Shown here: in pieces, positions 11,476-22,776 of the stretch
Layout: every line of letters begins with the position of its first letter
Numbering within the stretch: the first letter of the stretch is position 1
NCBI GenBank assembly: GCA_010015605.1
Contig: ML975335.1
Coordinates: forward strand, 51,278 to 115,277
Source of the DNA: Decorospora gaudefroyi
Taxonomy: Eukaryota > Ascomycota > Dothideomycetes > Pleosporales > Pleosporaceae
Length of the DNA stretch: 64,000 bases
Reading direction: 5' to 3'
Notes under the pieces: model-generated
What the model was told of the DNA's origin: nothing
Seen by the model: only the letters and a program-made list of their open reading frames with translations
The model's database searches: none
Position numbers and translations under genes: made by a program

Positions 11476-12865
11476 ATGGCCGGACTCGACGGCCTATCCA
11501 TGGACGACGTGATTATGCACCCGATGGACCTGGACCTCTCGTCGCTCGACGACGCCGACGGCCCCAGCGGCGGCTTTTCCTTTGCGGATCCACCGCTGCA
11601 GCAGCAGGCAGGCGACGACATACAGATGACGGGCGCGGGCGCAGGGCCGCTGCCGACGGGGTTCGGGGCGCCCAACATGAACCCGTCTGGCAGCACGCTG
11701 ACCGAGTTCACCAAGCGCCGCAACTGGTCGCAGCGGGTGCTGGAAGAGCTGCGCGATCTGCTGCACATCCTCACGCCCGACGGCCGCATCCTCTACGTGT
11801 CGCCGTCGTGTAAGGTGCTCAGCGGGTGGGAGCCGGCGCAGGTCACGGGCCGCTTCATCAACGAGTTCATCCACCCCGACGACATGGGCATCTTCGTCAA
11901 GGAATTCAACGAGTCGATCGCGTCGGGCAACCCGCTGCGCTTCTTCTACCGCTTCCGCAAGGCCGACGACAGCTGGATCATCTTCGAGTCGCACGGCCAC
12001 CCGCACCTGAGCAGCGACCAGACGTCGTTTGCGCCGCCCAACGCCCTCCACTGCCGCGGCTTCTTCATGATGGCCCGCCCGTACCCGACCAAGAACGCCG
12101 CCCTGCTCGACTCGTTCCTCGAGCACAAAATCGAGAACGAGCGGCTCATGAAGCGCATCGCCGAGCTGAAGCGCGAGGAGCAGGACGAGCAGGACGAGTG
12201 GGCCAGGAAGACCGAGGGCGCCGCCACCACCTCCATGACCCCGTCCGAGTCGCACGCCACCCAGGCCATGAGCCAGGCCGACGCGGCCTCGTATGCGCAG
12301 ATGCCGCCGCCCGCGAAGCCTGCCATATCCAACACCGCCCTCACGCGCCAGAACCTCGACGAGGCCCTGGCCGCCAGCAAGCCCGACAGCATCAACGACA
12401 AGATGGCCCGCTACGAGGCCGCGAACCACCTGGAGACCATTGAGATGCTGACCGGCCTGCGCTACCGCGACGGCGAGCGCTCCCAGGGCATCAGCACCGG
12501 CGACGCGAGCCCCAACCTCATCCGCGGCGATGCCGGCATCCACATCTCCCTCGACCGCGACGGCCGGAGTTCGTCGGACAAGAAGAAGAAGCTGAAGATG
12601 GCCGACGAGTACGTGTGCACCGACTGCGGCACCCTGGACTCGCCCGAATGGCGCAAAGGGCCCAACGGCCCCAAGACGCTGTGCAACGCCTGCGGATGTA
12701 AGTTGCCCATTCCCAGATTCGAGCCTGGCTTGCTGACCCACTACAGTGCGCTGGGCGAAGAAGGAGAAGAAGAAGCAGCAAGGCCCCACCAGCAGTCTGT
12801 CCAATGCAGCCGGCATGATGCATTCACCTGCATTGCCTATGCACAGCAGTACCGGCAGCAGTTGA
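11476..12865 (+). CDS. wc-2: White collar-2 homologue, PAS-GATA photoresponse factor (2 exons)
   Basis: Exons 11476-12697 and 12747-12865 give 446 residues; the 49-nt intron (GTAAGT...CTACAG) splits the zinc finger and splicing restores NACGLRWAKKEKK. A PAS domain covers about residues 80-200. The GATA finger is C-x2-C-x18-C-x2-C (Cys381, 384, 403, 406), the spacing typical of WC-2. WC-2/LreB partners the flavin photoreceptor WC-1 to activate light and clock genes in the nucleus. It has no LOV chromophore motif, as expected for WC-2. It is shorter than Neurospora WC-2. The ATG at 11476 is chosen because the longer frame begins at GTG. Confidence 0.93.
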
Positions 12866-13147
12866 GAACGGGCGTCATACTTGCGACCTACTACCTATCC
12901 GCAACACCGTCGCCCACAATCAGTCCAGTGCACACAGAAAAAGCAGCGTCGCTATCCACCAGTACCAAGGAGCTTTTATTTTTGGAGACATTCTGCTTAG
13001 GCCAAATCTGGTGTAGCTTGCTGACTCACTTCTACGAGCCACCTCGTGATCCGCAAATAAGTCCATCACCATCCGTTCAGCCCACGCTATGAATTCGACA
13101 GAAGACCCCGCTCACATTCCAGACCTCCCAATCAAACACAACCAGCA

Positions 13148-13918
13148 TCATCTCCCATAATCGCCTTCCACTCCCCCTTCGTATACCTTTTTTGTGGTTG
13201 CTACAATACGGTCAGTAAACCAGCAAGCTTTCAAATGCTCACCTACTATCCTTACCTCGACAAAAATGGGCCCATCATACTCCCGCCGCAGCTCCACATA
13301 CTGCATCAGTGGCCTCATGATGGTAGTATCCACATCCAGTGCCGGCGCACTCAGCCCGGTCTCAGCATCATACGCCAGCGCCACAACCGGCCCACGAAAC
13401 GGGCGGCCCAGACTCCTATTCTCCTCTAATTCGCGCTTCTTGTCAGGGTTCGTGTCGTATGCGAGCTGGATGAAGTACGGCAAGAACCTGTCATGAAAAG
13501 ATAGTCTCTTGATATCGGCATCCGGCACACCAGGAAACAAGTGCTCGCTTAGGCCGTACACAGTCCCGTCGGGGCCAAACGGTATATCGGTAAATGTCGG
13601 TTTTGAGGCCAGGGGATGGAAGTAGAGAACACGGCGAGAGGAGGGGCAGCGGGTCTGTGCGGTGGCTTCGATGTAGTGCTTGCAGACGACCTTGTGCAGC
13701 TTCCAGTCAAGTTCCTGGCAGGACGTGGAGCAGTAGCGGATGTTTCTGCATTTGCTGCACAGTGTGTGGGGCGCCGATGCATGGCAGACGGCACAGATTT
13801 TGGTCGTGATTGTGGGCTGCGGGACAGGCGTGTAGTCTTCAAGCAAGTGGGGGTGGCCGAAGTCTTGTGGCAGAGCTGCGGAGGTCTTGGTCGGCATGTG
13901 TATCTTGGTCGAGGACAT
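13148..13918 (-). CDS. MYND-type zinc finger protein
   Basis: The ATG at 13918 gives 256 residues; upstream frame extension is low-complexity and probably leader. A MYND finger (C-x2-C spaced pairs: CAVCHAS...CSKCRNIRYCSTSCQ...HKVVCKH) lies at about residues 40-80. MYND domains mediate protein contacts; the remaining 170 residues match nothing I recognise. A 42-nt in-frame stretch at about 13194-13235 has intron-like ends (GTGAGC, a TTTACTGAC branch site, TTGTAG), so the product may lose 14 residues near the C-terminus. It converges with wc-2. Confidence 0.7.
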   Translation of the reverse strand: MSSTKIHMPTKTSAALPQDFGHPHLLEDYTPVPQPTITTKICAVCHASAPHTLCSKCRNIRYCSTSCQELDWKLHKVVCKHYIEATAQTRCPSSRRVLYFHPLASKPTFTDIPFGPDGTVYGLSEHLFPGVPDADIKRLSFHDRFLPYFIQLAYDTNPDKKRELEENRSLGRPFRGPVVALAYDAETGLSAPALDVDTTIMRPLMQYVELRREYDGPIFVEVRIVGEHLKACWFTDRIVATTKKVYEGGVEGDYGR

Positions 13919-14234
13919 GATGATCAGTATCTGTGATCTTGAGGTTAGGTTGGGAACTTTTGTACTATTGAGCAATGGTTGCGCGCGCACCTGGACGTTT
14001 GTGGCGATCGATTTGCTTGAACAAATAACAGTTTGTTTGGAGGAAAGAGGGAGGCTTGATGGTGGTAGGGATAAATGGTGAGAGCGCATGACTCGCGTTT
14101 CATCACGAGCAACGCACCTCTTTTACCTCGATACTCAAAACCACGAAAAAAATGGGAGGAATATTACATTGATGCCTTTAGAGCAGCTTAGCCACGAGAG
14201 CCTAGGAAAAGGTGATCATATATGCCCAGAGTTT
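13919..14234. other. Intergenic between MYND and SPRY genes
   Basis: These bases lie upstream of the MYND gene and downstream of the SPRY gene, both on the minus strand. I see no further coding sequence or clear promoter element. Confidence 0.5.
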
Positions 14235-15413
14235 TCAGTAGGGCCTGTAAAGCCACTGCGAGGAGTGAAAGAAGACATCGAAATCTACACCGCCAAATAC
14301 GCCAATGGCTGGGAATAGGTCACACTCTCCTCGCAAACCAATATTGCCTCCCACACTCTTAGCATCAAGCTCCTCGTTGCCATCCCAGCCACCTTGCTTG
14401 GCCCCATTACGTGTGAAGAAAACATTGATATCCAGCATCTTCCCCTGCTGCGACTGCTCATAGGACGGTGGGTTCACCGGGATAGAAAACGTCATACCGA
14501 TGCCCACTGTCTCACCTGGCTTGAACGCAGTCGTAAAATCGTTGCCACCGCAAGCATCGTTGACATACTTCCGGCCGTCATCGCCGTGCACACCTAGGCT
14601 ACCGCGCTCCCAACCCGGAAGGCGGAACGTAGGATAAGGTGGTGCGACAAAGCCGATAGCGACACCAGCGTCTGCTTCCTGTAGTGAGAAACCACCGCGG
14701 CCGATACCAGTCACCTTGAGCTCGAAGTAGATTGTCTTTGAGCGCTGCGTGTTGAGCGGTGAGTCCCAGAACACCGAGTACATGGGTAGGTTAGTGAGGA
14801 TGCTCGAATCTCTGCACTTTGCATGGGTGCGACATTTCCAGTGGCCTGCTTGAGGCTGTGGAAGGAGATCACCAATATAGGAAGGGGCTTTCAGCAGCGC
14901 CAACTGTCCGTTCTGTATCGCTGCGTGAGTACTGGGCGTGAGCTGCTGTGGTGGCCAAAGAGGATTCCGATTAGTCCATGCCAAAGCCCGCTCACCCTCT
15001 TCTGCAGACGCATTGGCAGTGGGAGAGCTATCATAGCCCATTGAAGGTGGAGGAGGGAGAAGTGCCGTGTCAGGAATGACGGTCCAGTCGTGGTATGGCG
15101 GAGGATCCCAGCTCGAAGGGGGTTGCTGGGGATAGGAAGGAGGCGGTCCTGCTGGAGGTGCGTAGCCGGAGAAACCCTGTCCCGATGGAGGACCAGGAGG
15201 AGCCTGGTACTCTGATTTCGACGAGGAGGAAGCCTGATTTGTTGGGGGCCCATGGGGAGCTTGATATTTCTCCGTTGGCGCCATGTTATGCCGTTGTTCC
15301 TGGGGAGCGTTGTAGTAAGGGTTGTTCGACAGCATATTATGCTGATCCGTCCCGTATGAAGGCCTCGATGAGGATTCGTCGCCCTTGATCTTGTCCTTAA
15401 ATTTCTTGAACAT
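14235..15413 (-). CDS. SPRY-domain protein with proline-rich N-terminus
   Basis: A single exon encodes 392 residues from the ATG at 15413. The N-terminus is basic (MFKKFKDKIKGDE) and then rich in Pro, Tyr and Gln with PPGPP and PPPSYP motifs, likely disordered. The C-terminal half (about 195-390) has SPRY/B30.2 hallmarks: YFELKVTGIG, VAIGFVAPPYP, LPGWERGSLGVHGDDGRKY, VGIGMTFSIP, and VFFTRNGAKQGGW. Similar fungal proteins include the Ssh4 group of Rsp5 adaptors, but no transmembrane segment is visible here, so that role is only a possibility. Confidence 0.75.
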   Translation of the reverse strand: MFKKFKDKIKGDESSSRPSYGTDQHNMLSNNPYYNAPQEQRHNMAPTEKYQAPHGPPTNQASSSSKSEYQAPPGPPSGQGFSGYAPPAGPPPSYPQQPPSSWDPPPYHDWTVIPDTALLPPPPSMGYDSSPTANASAEEGERALAWTNRNPLWPPQQLTPSTHAAIQNGQLALLKAPSYIGDLLPQPQAGHWKCRTHAKCRDSSILTNLPMYSVFWDSPLNTQRSKTIYFELKVTGIGRGGFSLQEADAGVAIGFVAPPYPTFRLPGWERGSLGVHGDDGRKYVNDACGGNDFTTAFKPGETVGIGMTFSIPVNPPSYEQSQQGKMLDINVFFTRNGAKQGGWDGNEELDAKSVGGNIGLRGECDLFPAIGVFGGVDFDVFFHSSQWLYRPY

Positions 15414-15998
15414 GGTGTAAGAGTATCTATAAGCGTGGAGTTTGCGGAGTCAAGGGTGTCGACAAGGAAACGTGAGGTTTTGACGCTATCGTTTGCAACG
15501 GAAACACCACAGAAGCCAGACAGTGTGGGAATATGTGATGCTGCAGAAGGCAACCGGGGCTCGGGTTGATGATGTAGGTGAGTTGAGTGGCAGTGAATGA
15601 CTGTGGCTGGGCAGCCCATCACCTAGGGTCATTAACCGACCACGTCATCGTTGCTTGGCGAGTCAATCTACCTTGTTTGACAACAAACGGCGATATGATT
15701 GCAACGTGTTTTTGTAAAATTTATTTATACGACGATGGCGTACCTCTCCCTCATATGGTCCATCTTTCTTGAAGAAGCATTGAGCCTACGTAGATATTGC
15801 CCTCGCTGATGCTACGTCTTGGTAGCCGACGGAATGCATAGTCACAGTGCCGAAGGTCTCGAAGCCATCAATATTACAGCAATGACAACAGCAGGGAAGT
15901 GTCAAACGAATATTGTTAGAATCTTGCACACACGGCGGACCCAACAAAGGCTCGTAAATGGGGTATATATTTCTCTGTCAACTCTCCCCCCCTATCCT
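15414..15998. other. Intergenic
   Basis: This is the 585-bp 5' flank of the SPRY gene and 3' flank of the MBL gene. No coding sequence is recognised. Confidence 0.5.
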
Positions 15999-17183
15999 TC
16001 ATTCCAATATTCTACTCTCTCCATTCCCCATATCCTGGAAATGTACGTCGCCAAATTCGTCATCGACATCCATCTTCGCCGCTCTCAGTGCATCTTCCAG
16101 GGTCCATATCTTCCTCCTTAGGAACCAGCTTATGAAGCCTCCCCCCTTTTTCACTTCATCGTGCGTCGCAACCCAGTACTTTGCTCTTAAGATACGCTGA
16201 GCAAGGACGCCGTTCTTGGCTCCGAGATTCAATTGCTGCGCCGAAGATATCGAAACGTCGTGCAGTCCGTGTAGGAAAGCAAGGGTGTGTAACGGCGGAT
16301 CCGCTTTGGCAATGGGGCTCAATGCTGCGTGGGGAATACCATGCGGCGTATATATGACGCATTCGGCGGCTTCGCCACTGTCGTTCGGGATGAGATGTTC
16401 GGCGCCGTCGCCATTTATCGAGAGGGAGGAGTATCGTTTCTTGGGTGTGGTGTGGGAGAGGAAGAGATGGGTTGCAAAGGTGATGAGCAGGGCGGAGTGG
16501 TAGTACAATGAGTCTCCCGTAGCTGTAAGACGCGATATGCTGAGCCAGGAGGGAAGCGGGGAGAGACTGTAGTCGTGCCAGTCTGCGTTGTCGGTGAAGG
16601 TGGGCGTTGTGATTACGGTACGGAAGTGGTTCCACGAGGAGATGAGATTTGCTGCTTGCTGTACCGCTGATCAGCGCGAAACTTGGTCCGTCTCGTGGGC
16701 GTGTAGACGTACCTCTGTCGCGAGAACCGGTACATCACCATGCACCTCCAACAGCGTCTCCTTGTGGCAATGGTCGGTAAATTCATGGCTAACGGCCACG
16801 CAATCCACGTAACTCTCCTCGGCCATCTCTTGCACTTTCCGATCGCTGCTCTTTGCCTTGCCCAATCTCCACCCTCCAGCTACAATCTCCACCTGCCGCG
16901 CCAGCTCTTCCACTTCAGCGACACTCTTCACCGCGCTTTCGGTGGCATGGAACTGCTGGCTGAACCACTTGGCGACATCGCTCTGGCCGCCTACAAACCA
17001 CGGATCGATGAGCACATTGTAGTATACTCGGCTCCCGTGCTTCACCGCGTTGGCGGGGCGCGGTATTTGCAGCAGCCAGGACGTGTCGGCGTTGAGGTGG
17101 TGCAGGATCGGCCGGCGCGTTGCGAGGGCGCGGACGACGGCGTCGCGGATCTCGAGATGGAGCTGCGACGACGGCGCGTCCAT
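15999..17183 (-). CDS. Metallo-beta-lactamase-fold hydrolase (2 exons)
   Basis: Exons 17183-16713 and 16658-15999 give 376 residues; the 54-nt intron (GTACGT...GTACAG) joins as LATEQAANLISSW. The N-terminal half resembles UlaG-like MBL-fold enzymes: LIDPWFVGGQSDVAKWFSQQFH, then CVAVSHEFTDHCHKETL, which matches the HxxxDH metal motif with His, Asp and His present but the first motif residues altered from HxHxDH. A late LAFLHGLHD segment may provide another His. The substrate is unknown. The altered first metal motif means activity is not certain. The ATG at 17183 follows a TTG-started extension that I discount. Confidence 0.65.
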
Positions 17184-17510
17184 GCTTTTTGGTTCCAAGA
17201 CTGCGCTGGATGAAGAGCGCCTGGTTTGCGCACGTCAAGAAGGCATCCCGTGTCGATGAAGGCGAGATGGGGAAATCGAGGACTGGACAGCCCAAGATGC
17301 GACTGCATGGCGCTAGTGGGAGGCTGGGGATGCACGCTGGGACATGCCTGACAGCTGACGCACGGGCGGCAAGGGAAAGCAAGCCACAACCGCCTCCGAC
17401 ACCTACTGTTGGTGCCTACCTACCTACTTACTGTGTAGAACTATCACATCCTTAGACACGGACACAACATTCCTAATAAAACGGATTCCCTACGCGAAAG
17501 CCTCGTCACC
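17184..17510. promoter_or_regulatory. Divergent promoter, MBL gene / secreted protein gene
   Basis: A 327-bp divergent spacer. It contains a CTACCTACCTACTTACTGTGTAG-like tract (about 17414-17438) that combines the recurring TACCTA and TACTGTGTA words (TACTGTGTA at 17429-17437). Confidence 0.5.
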
Positions 17511-17927
17511 ATGAAATCAACAATCCTCGCCGCAGCCATCGCACTCCTAACTACGCCCATACCAGCCTTGGCCGCCGTCGTCTTTTCCCTATCTACAGAG
17601 CCCAACGGCCAAGGAATCCGCAAATCATGGCTCGTGGACCGCTGGCTGTGCCATGATCTCGCCTCCGACCTTCCCAGCCTCGATAACAATGCGAGCTGGG
17701 CATTTGTTGCTGCGGGCTTAGCCAACGGCTGCGAATTGTACGAGTACGTAACACATGTTGGCTAGAGAATTGGGGGGAATCGCAGCTAACGTGTTGATAG
17801 CAACAACAACTGCACTGGCAAAAGTCTATTTGTGGAGAAGAACAACTCGAACGTCTTAGGGCCTGGCCCGGTGAACCTGACCGACTACGATTTCGACAAC
17901 CTTGCGAGTTCGTTTAGCTGTATCTGA
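17511..17927 (+). CDS. Small secreted cysteine-containing protein (2 exons)
   Basis: Exons 17511-17743 and 17801-17927 give 119 residues. The 57-nt intron (GTACGT...TTGATAG) joins as CELYDNNNCTGK. The first 21 residues form a signal peptide with a hydrophobic core and AxA cleavage site (IPALA). The mature part has four cysteines (WLCHD, GCELY, NCTGK, and FSC near the end), enough for two disulfides, and NAS and NNC/NLT sequons. Size and secretion fit a candidate effector or surface protein, but no family is recognised and function is unknown. Confidence 0.72.
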
Positions 17928-18437
17928 ACGGGACGAACGGGACAGACGAAGAGGCCTGCATTTCGCCATGAGACACTGGGAACAGCTGGGGTTGGAGAAG
18001 GAAACTAAACACACATGAACGCGTACAAATACATACATACATTCTGAAATTACTCACCACTCAAAGCGCTCGACACAATTAGGAGCTCTTAACATAGTAT
18101 ACTACAACGAAGACAAGCCCTCTCCTTTTCTGTTGCCGTCACCAAAAACCACAAGAGGTATCACGACCAACTTTCAAGATACGCCGTGCCATGCAATGCT
18201 ATTCCGACATGATAAACCAACCACCCCCAGGGAATAAAGAAAAGTCGCAGGAACACTAACGTACTTTGTGTGCGAACTAAAAACAAGCAAAGAAAGATGC
18301 TGGGAATAGGCGAATAAAAGGGTGTGTGGAACATGGGGGAAGCGGGACGCTCCGTAGGTTCAAGTGCCGACCGGGCTCGTTCTATCTCCGTCTCGGCAAC
18401 ACTTCTGAACAGGTGAGAAAGGCCGAAAACAGGTATC
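17928..18437. other. Convergent 3' spacer
   Basis: These 510 bp separate the convergent secreted-protein gene and the nucleoporin gene. They probably hold both 3' UTRs; nothing else is seen. Confidence 0.5.
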
Positions 18438-21400
18438 CTACGCTGAAGGCCGCGACTCCATATACTTGGCCGCCATCTCCTCAGCAATCTCTGGCGTCTT
18501 CACTGCGTACAGTACGGACTGGAGCCCACCTTCCTTTGCAGGCTTCGTCGTCATGACCATCTTCCTACTGGAACCAGTAACGGTAGCTGGCAGCGAAGGC
18601 AAGATCTGGTAGTTGAGTGGCGTCGCACCGCTGGCGATGCGGACCCGTACAGAGCACTTGGCCGTCTCCTTGTCCTTGAGGATCCAGAGCGGGCCTTTTG
18701 CTAAGTTTGCCCACGCCTTTTCGCCTCCCTTGTCAATTTGGTGCTTGGCGAGAACTACCTCGGTGTGAAAGACGATGTCGTAAGCGTTGATTTCTTCTGG
18801 AGTGAGCCGCGAGAAGTCCACTTGCTCTTGCTTCTCTTCCTCGTCCTCTGCTGCCGAGGCAGCACTAGTATCCCCTGCTTCCGACAGAGGCGTGCCGGCG
18901 CGTGATGAAAAGACGGATGAGGTCACGGAATTCGCGCCTGAGAGGCCTGCATTCGGCGCAAGCAGCGACGATCCACCGGTTGATGAAGCGAAGTTGAAGA
19001 TCGATGAAGGAGGTGGTTTAGCTGGTGTATTCGAGAACTCGGCCGCTGCCGGTGTAGCAGGCTGAAACTGGAACTTTGGCGGGCCGTCCTTCTCTGTTGC
19101 AGGACCTTCTCCAAACTTTATTGGTGTCCCAACCTTGAACGTCTGGTCACCGGCGAATGTGTCGGACTTGGGGGTAACTGGCTTGGATGCGGCCCCAAAG
19201 TCGAAGAATGCAAAAGGTTTGTTGGAAGGCGTCGTAGTTCCATTTGTCTGTACAAAGGCCGCGGGCGTCTCGCTGCTCTCTCTCTCCGATCCGGAGTCGT
19301 TATCCCTGGTAATCCTAGAGAGGAGGCTGCCCTTGGAGCCCGTGTCCTGTTTCTTGTGCGTTGAATCTTCTCCCGTCTCCTCAGACTCAGTCTCCGACTC
19401 GCCAAACCTGCGCTTGGGTGGCGTGGAAGGTTCTACAGAGCGAACAGGTTGGTGTTGCTCGCTGTCATCTTCGTCCGACTCGTCCTGGTTGTTCGATGAA
19501 GGACCTGAGGATAGATGGCCGAAGATGTTGGAAGACGGTGTTTGAGAGGCATTGGGGGCGTTGAAGACCGACTGATTGCCCGTCGATGGTGCAGGGCTAG
19601 CTGCCTTCGGAGCGAACAGTGCTGGTGTTGACGCCCCACTTGCTGGCTTGAGTAGGCTAGCAAACGGATTAGGCGAAGAATTGCCGGATGGTTGGGCCTC
19701 TAATTTCGCCGCCCCAGGAACATTGAATTTGGGAGTGGCAGCAATCTTCTTCTTCTCTTCAGCGAGGCGCTCCTCCTCTGCTTTGTCGTACCTCGCAGAC
19801 CACTGCTCTTCAGTTTCATCATCGGAGTCGTAGTCTTCGTCTTTGGCCTTCTTCTTGCGCTCCGCAGCGAGTTCTTCGTAGGTCTTCGCAGTCTTGGTGA
19901 ACTGCGCCATCAAGCCGCCGCCGGCGCCTGTTGGAGCACTACCAAAACTCGGATTGAAGCCAGCAAAATTAGATCCACTGCTCGAACCGCCGCCGAAGCT
20001 TGGCTTAAATCCAGATGAGGGGGTCGGCTTCGCGCTAGTAGTGCCATTGCTAGCCGGGACTGATGGGGTAAACTGGAAGCCTGTGACTGATGCAGCCGGT
20101 TTGGACGGTTCTGCGCTTTGCTTTTCAGTAGTCGGCGGAGCGAAGGGGCTGTTCCATCCTGACGTGGATGGTGTGGACGGCTTGTTGCCGATGGCCTTGG
20201 CAAACATGTTTGATGTCGCTGTCGCTGGTGGATTAAATTTTGGTGCAAGGGCCGTCGGCTGAGGTGCTGGACTGGCAAATGCTTCGCTGGCGCGAGCCCG
20301 CTTGGAGGGAGAAGGGTCTCGGTTTTCTGGGCTTTCATCACTAACCTTGCGCTTCGTGGACAGACTAGACTCGTTCCCGGTGATGCCCTTGCCAGCTGCG
20401 CGCTGCTTTTTCGCATTATCGATCTTTTTCTTGATATCTGTGGCGTGCTGGTGGTGCCAAAGTGATATGCTAGACCAATCTGCTGTCGGAGGTAGGTTGG
20501 TCAACTGTTGTCGGTACTTCTCGTTCAAAAGTTGGAGTTGAGCAGTCAAGTCTGATATCTGCGTGAACAGACCATCACTGCTGTGCACACTGATGGCACC
20601 CGGCACAGCCCACTCCTTCGGAACATGAACCTTTGGAATTTTCGGCAACTCTGGCCCAGTTGAGAGTGCGGGGCTACCGGTAAGTTTTGGCATTGCTGGG
20701 GGAGCAGCGGGGGCTGGCGCAGTAGCATCCTTGGACGCTGTAAACAAATTTGGTCGTCCTGATGAAGGGGTTGATAATGAGGAGAAAGGGTTGGAGACTT
20801 CCTTGGAGAGGGACTGTTGTGTGGGTGTAGCCTTTGGCGCTTCTGTTGACGCATTCGTTTGCGGAGCGAAAGACGGGAAACTTGATTGAGGCTTCTTGAA
20901 CAGGCTGCTAGCGTTGTTCGTTTCGGGTGGGAAGGTCTGTGAGAAGATGCCTGAGCTCGTCTTTGGCTGAGCCGCACTGAACACTCCACCATGCGACTTT
21001 TCGGCGTCGTTCTTCTTTGCTGGCTGTGGTGTGCTGAATGGCTGGAATACGCTCGGCTTTGGCGCTTCGGGGGCTTGCAGCGTTGCGGCACTTGGGCCCT
21101 GCTCTGCACTCGCAGAAGTGGCATCCTTGTTTTTTGCCGCTCCGAATATGCTGAAGCCTGGAGTGCTAGCTGATGGCGTTGCGGCAGCAGTGTTAGCTGG
21201 CTTGGAAACCCCTGCGAATGGGTTCGGCTTGGGTGTCTCCGCAGCCGTGCCACTGCTCGACTCCACGGGCTTCTTGAGATTACTGAACAAATTGGTCGGC
21301 GTGGCTGGGGCCTCGCCTGGCGCCTGGGGCGTCTGTGATGCGGCACCAAAGCCGCTGAAGGGGGTGGATGCTGTGTTGGTGGCGGTCGGGAGTTTCGCAA

Positions 21401-22776
21401 ACGGGTTGCTAGCGGACGCGGGGGTGCTGGCGCTCGGTGCGGCAGAGCTCGAGATTCCAAACAAGCTGGTCGACGGTGCGGACGAGGTCGGGTTGTCGGT
21501 CTTCTGTGCGGCGGCGCCAAAGTCGAAGAGGCTCGACGCAGGAGCGGTCGCCGTAGCACTCGGCACCCCCTGTGCGCTTGTCCCAAATCCACCAAACACG
21601 CTGTTCTGGGGCCTTTCTGCGTCCGTGTTGCTCTGGCCCTTGTCCGTGTGTGACCCAAAGCCAGCGAACAAATTGTTATGCGATGCAGCTGGCTCTTTGG
21701 GCGTCTCAGGCGTCTGCGCGTTGGTTCCAAAGCCGCCAAAGGGCTTGTTTTGCATCGGCGCTAGTGGTTGTGCGGATGTGGCAAAGCCGCTGAAGAGACC
21801 GCTCGTCGCCGGCGTGCTCATGTTGTTCTGGGCAGAAGTACTGGCGGGACCAAAAGTGAAAGGCGTGGACGCGGTCGAAGGCGCGCTGGTAGCGTTGGAG
21901 GCGCCACTGGAGGCGCCAAACATGCCGCCTGATGGGGCGGAGCTGGCATTCGTGTTCTGTCCCAGGCCTCCAAATGGATTGTTCTGCGGCTGAGCGGTGT
22001 TGAACATGGACGATGCTCCGAACGCTGGGGCAGGCGCGTTGCCGTTCTTCGCGGGGGTCGAGTTGGGTGTCGCAAAGGGGTTGGCGCCGCCGGTTGTGAA
22101 GTTGAAGCCCGTAGACGACGGTGGTTGCGGGTTGAAGCCGGTACTCTGATTGCTTGCGCCAAATGCGGGAAAGGACGAACTGGAAAAGTTGTTGCTTGGG
22201 GCAGATTGCTGCGCCGGGGGGAAGCTGTTCGTCGCGCCGCCGAACGCGTTGTTCCCGCCGAAGCCGCCGAAGCCATTTGCGCCGTTGTCGGCGGGAGCGG
22301 ATGCGGGCGCAGAGGCCCCGAAGTTGAAGCTGTTCGGCTGCGGTGCGCCCAGGTTCGCGCTCTGTGATAGACCCTGTGCGCGTGCATTAGCCAATGCCAG
22401 CTCCTTGCGACGCATCTCGCGGCGTCCTGCCGGCGTAAACCTGTTGGCCGACATGCTGGCGCGGGCGTAGCGGGTGTGGTTGAGGGCTAAGTGTCGCCGC
22501 AGGGGTCGATGTACTTACGGAGGCACCCGCAGGCCGTCGCGCTTTCGCCGTCTTGATTCTGGGGGACAAAGAGTCAGCAGGTGATGGACAAAGCGCACTG
22601 TCGCGGCAGAGAGTGAATCCAGTCCCTCAAGCGGGCCATGCGATGGGCACTTACTTGCGTGAAGCCAGCTGTGCTGCCGTCGCCCGTTGAGGCACATCAG
22701 CGGGCTCGTCCCTGTCTTCGTACGGCTGCTCGGCTTTCCCCTGCCCGAAGATACTGCCGCGCTTGTTGGACGACAT
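18438..22776 (-). CDS. NUP2/Nup61-type FG nucleoporin with Ran-binding domain
   Basis: Exon 1 is 22776-22655 (MSSNKRGSIFGQG...), exon 2 about 22558-22519 (IKTAKARRP), and the main exon ends at 18438 with an open frame from 22454 of 1338 residues; the whole is about 1390 residues. The body is full of FG repeats (GFG, FGAS, NPFG) that line the pore and bind transport receptors. The last about 140 residues form a RanBP1-like domain (EVVLAKHQIDKGGEKAWANLAKGPLWILKDKET... VLYAVKTPEIAEEMAAKY). This architecture is that of Nup2/Nup61/NupA, which recycles importin-alpha at the nuclear basket. Using the strongest sites (CCCCCAG acceptor, GTAAGT donor, GCGCCAG acceptor) leaves exon 2 out of phase with the main exon, so the junction around 22455-22558 is unresolved. 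Confidence 0.88.

Noticed and set aside
11494..12816. Long minus-strand open frame of 440 residues opposite wc-2
   Set aside because: GC-rich codon bias of wc-2 opens the opposite strand; the PAS and GATA motifs fix the plus strand as coding.
20546..21993. Long frames in other phases of the nucleoporin gene
   Set aside because: They arise from the low-complexity FG-repeat DNA and lack independent features.
18438..22454. Repetitive spacing considered as a CRISPR or satellite array
   Set aside because: The repetition is degenerate FG-repeat coding sequence, and the organism is a eukaryote.
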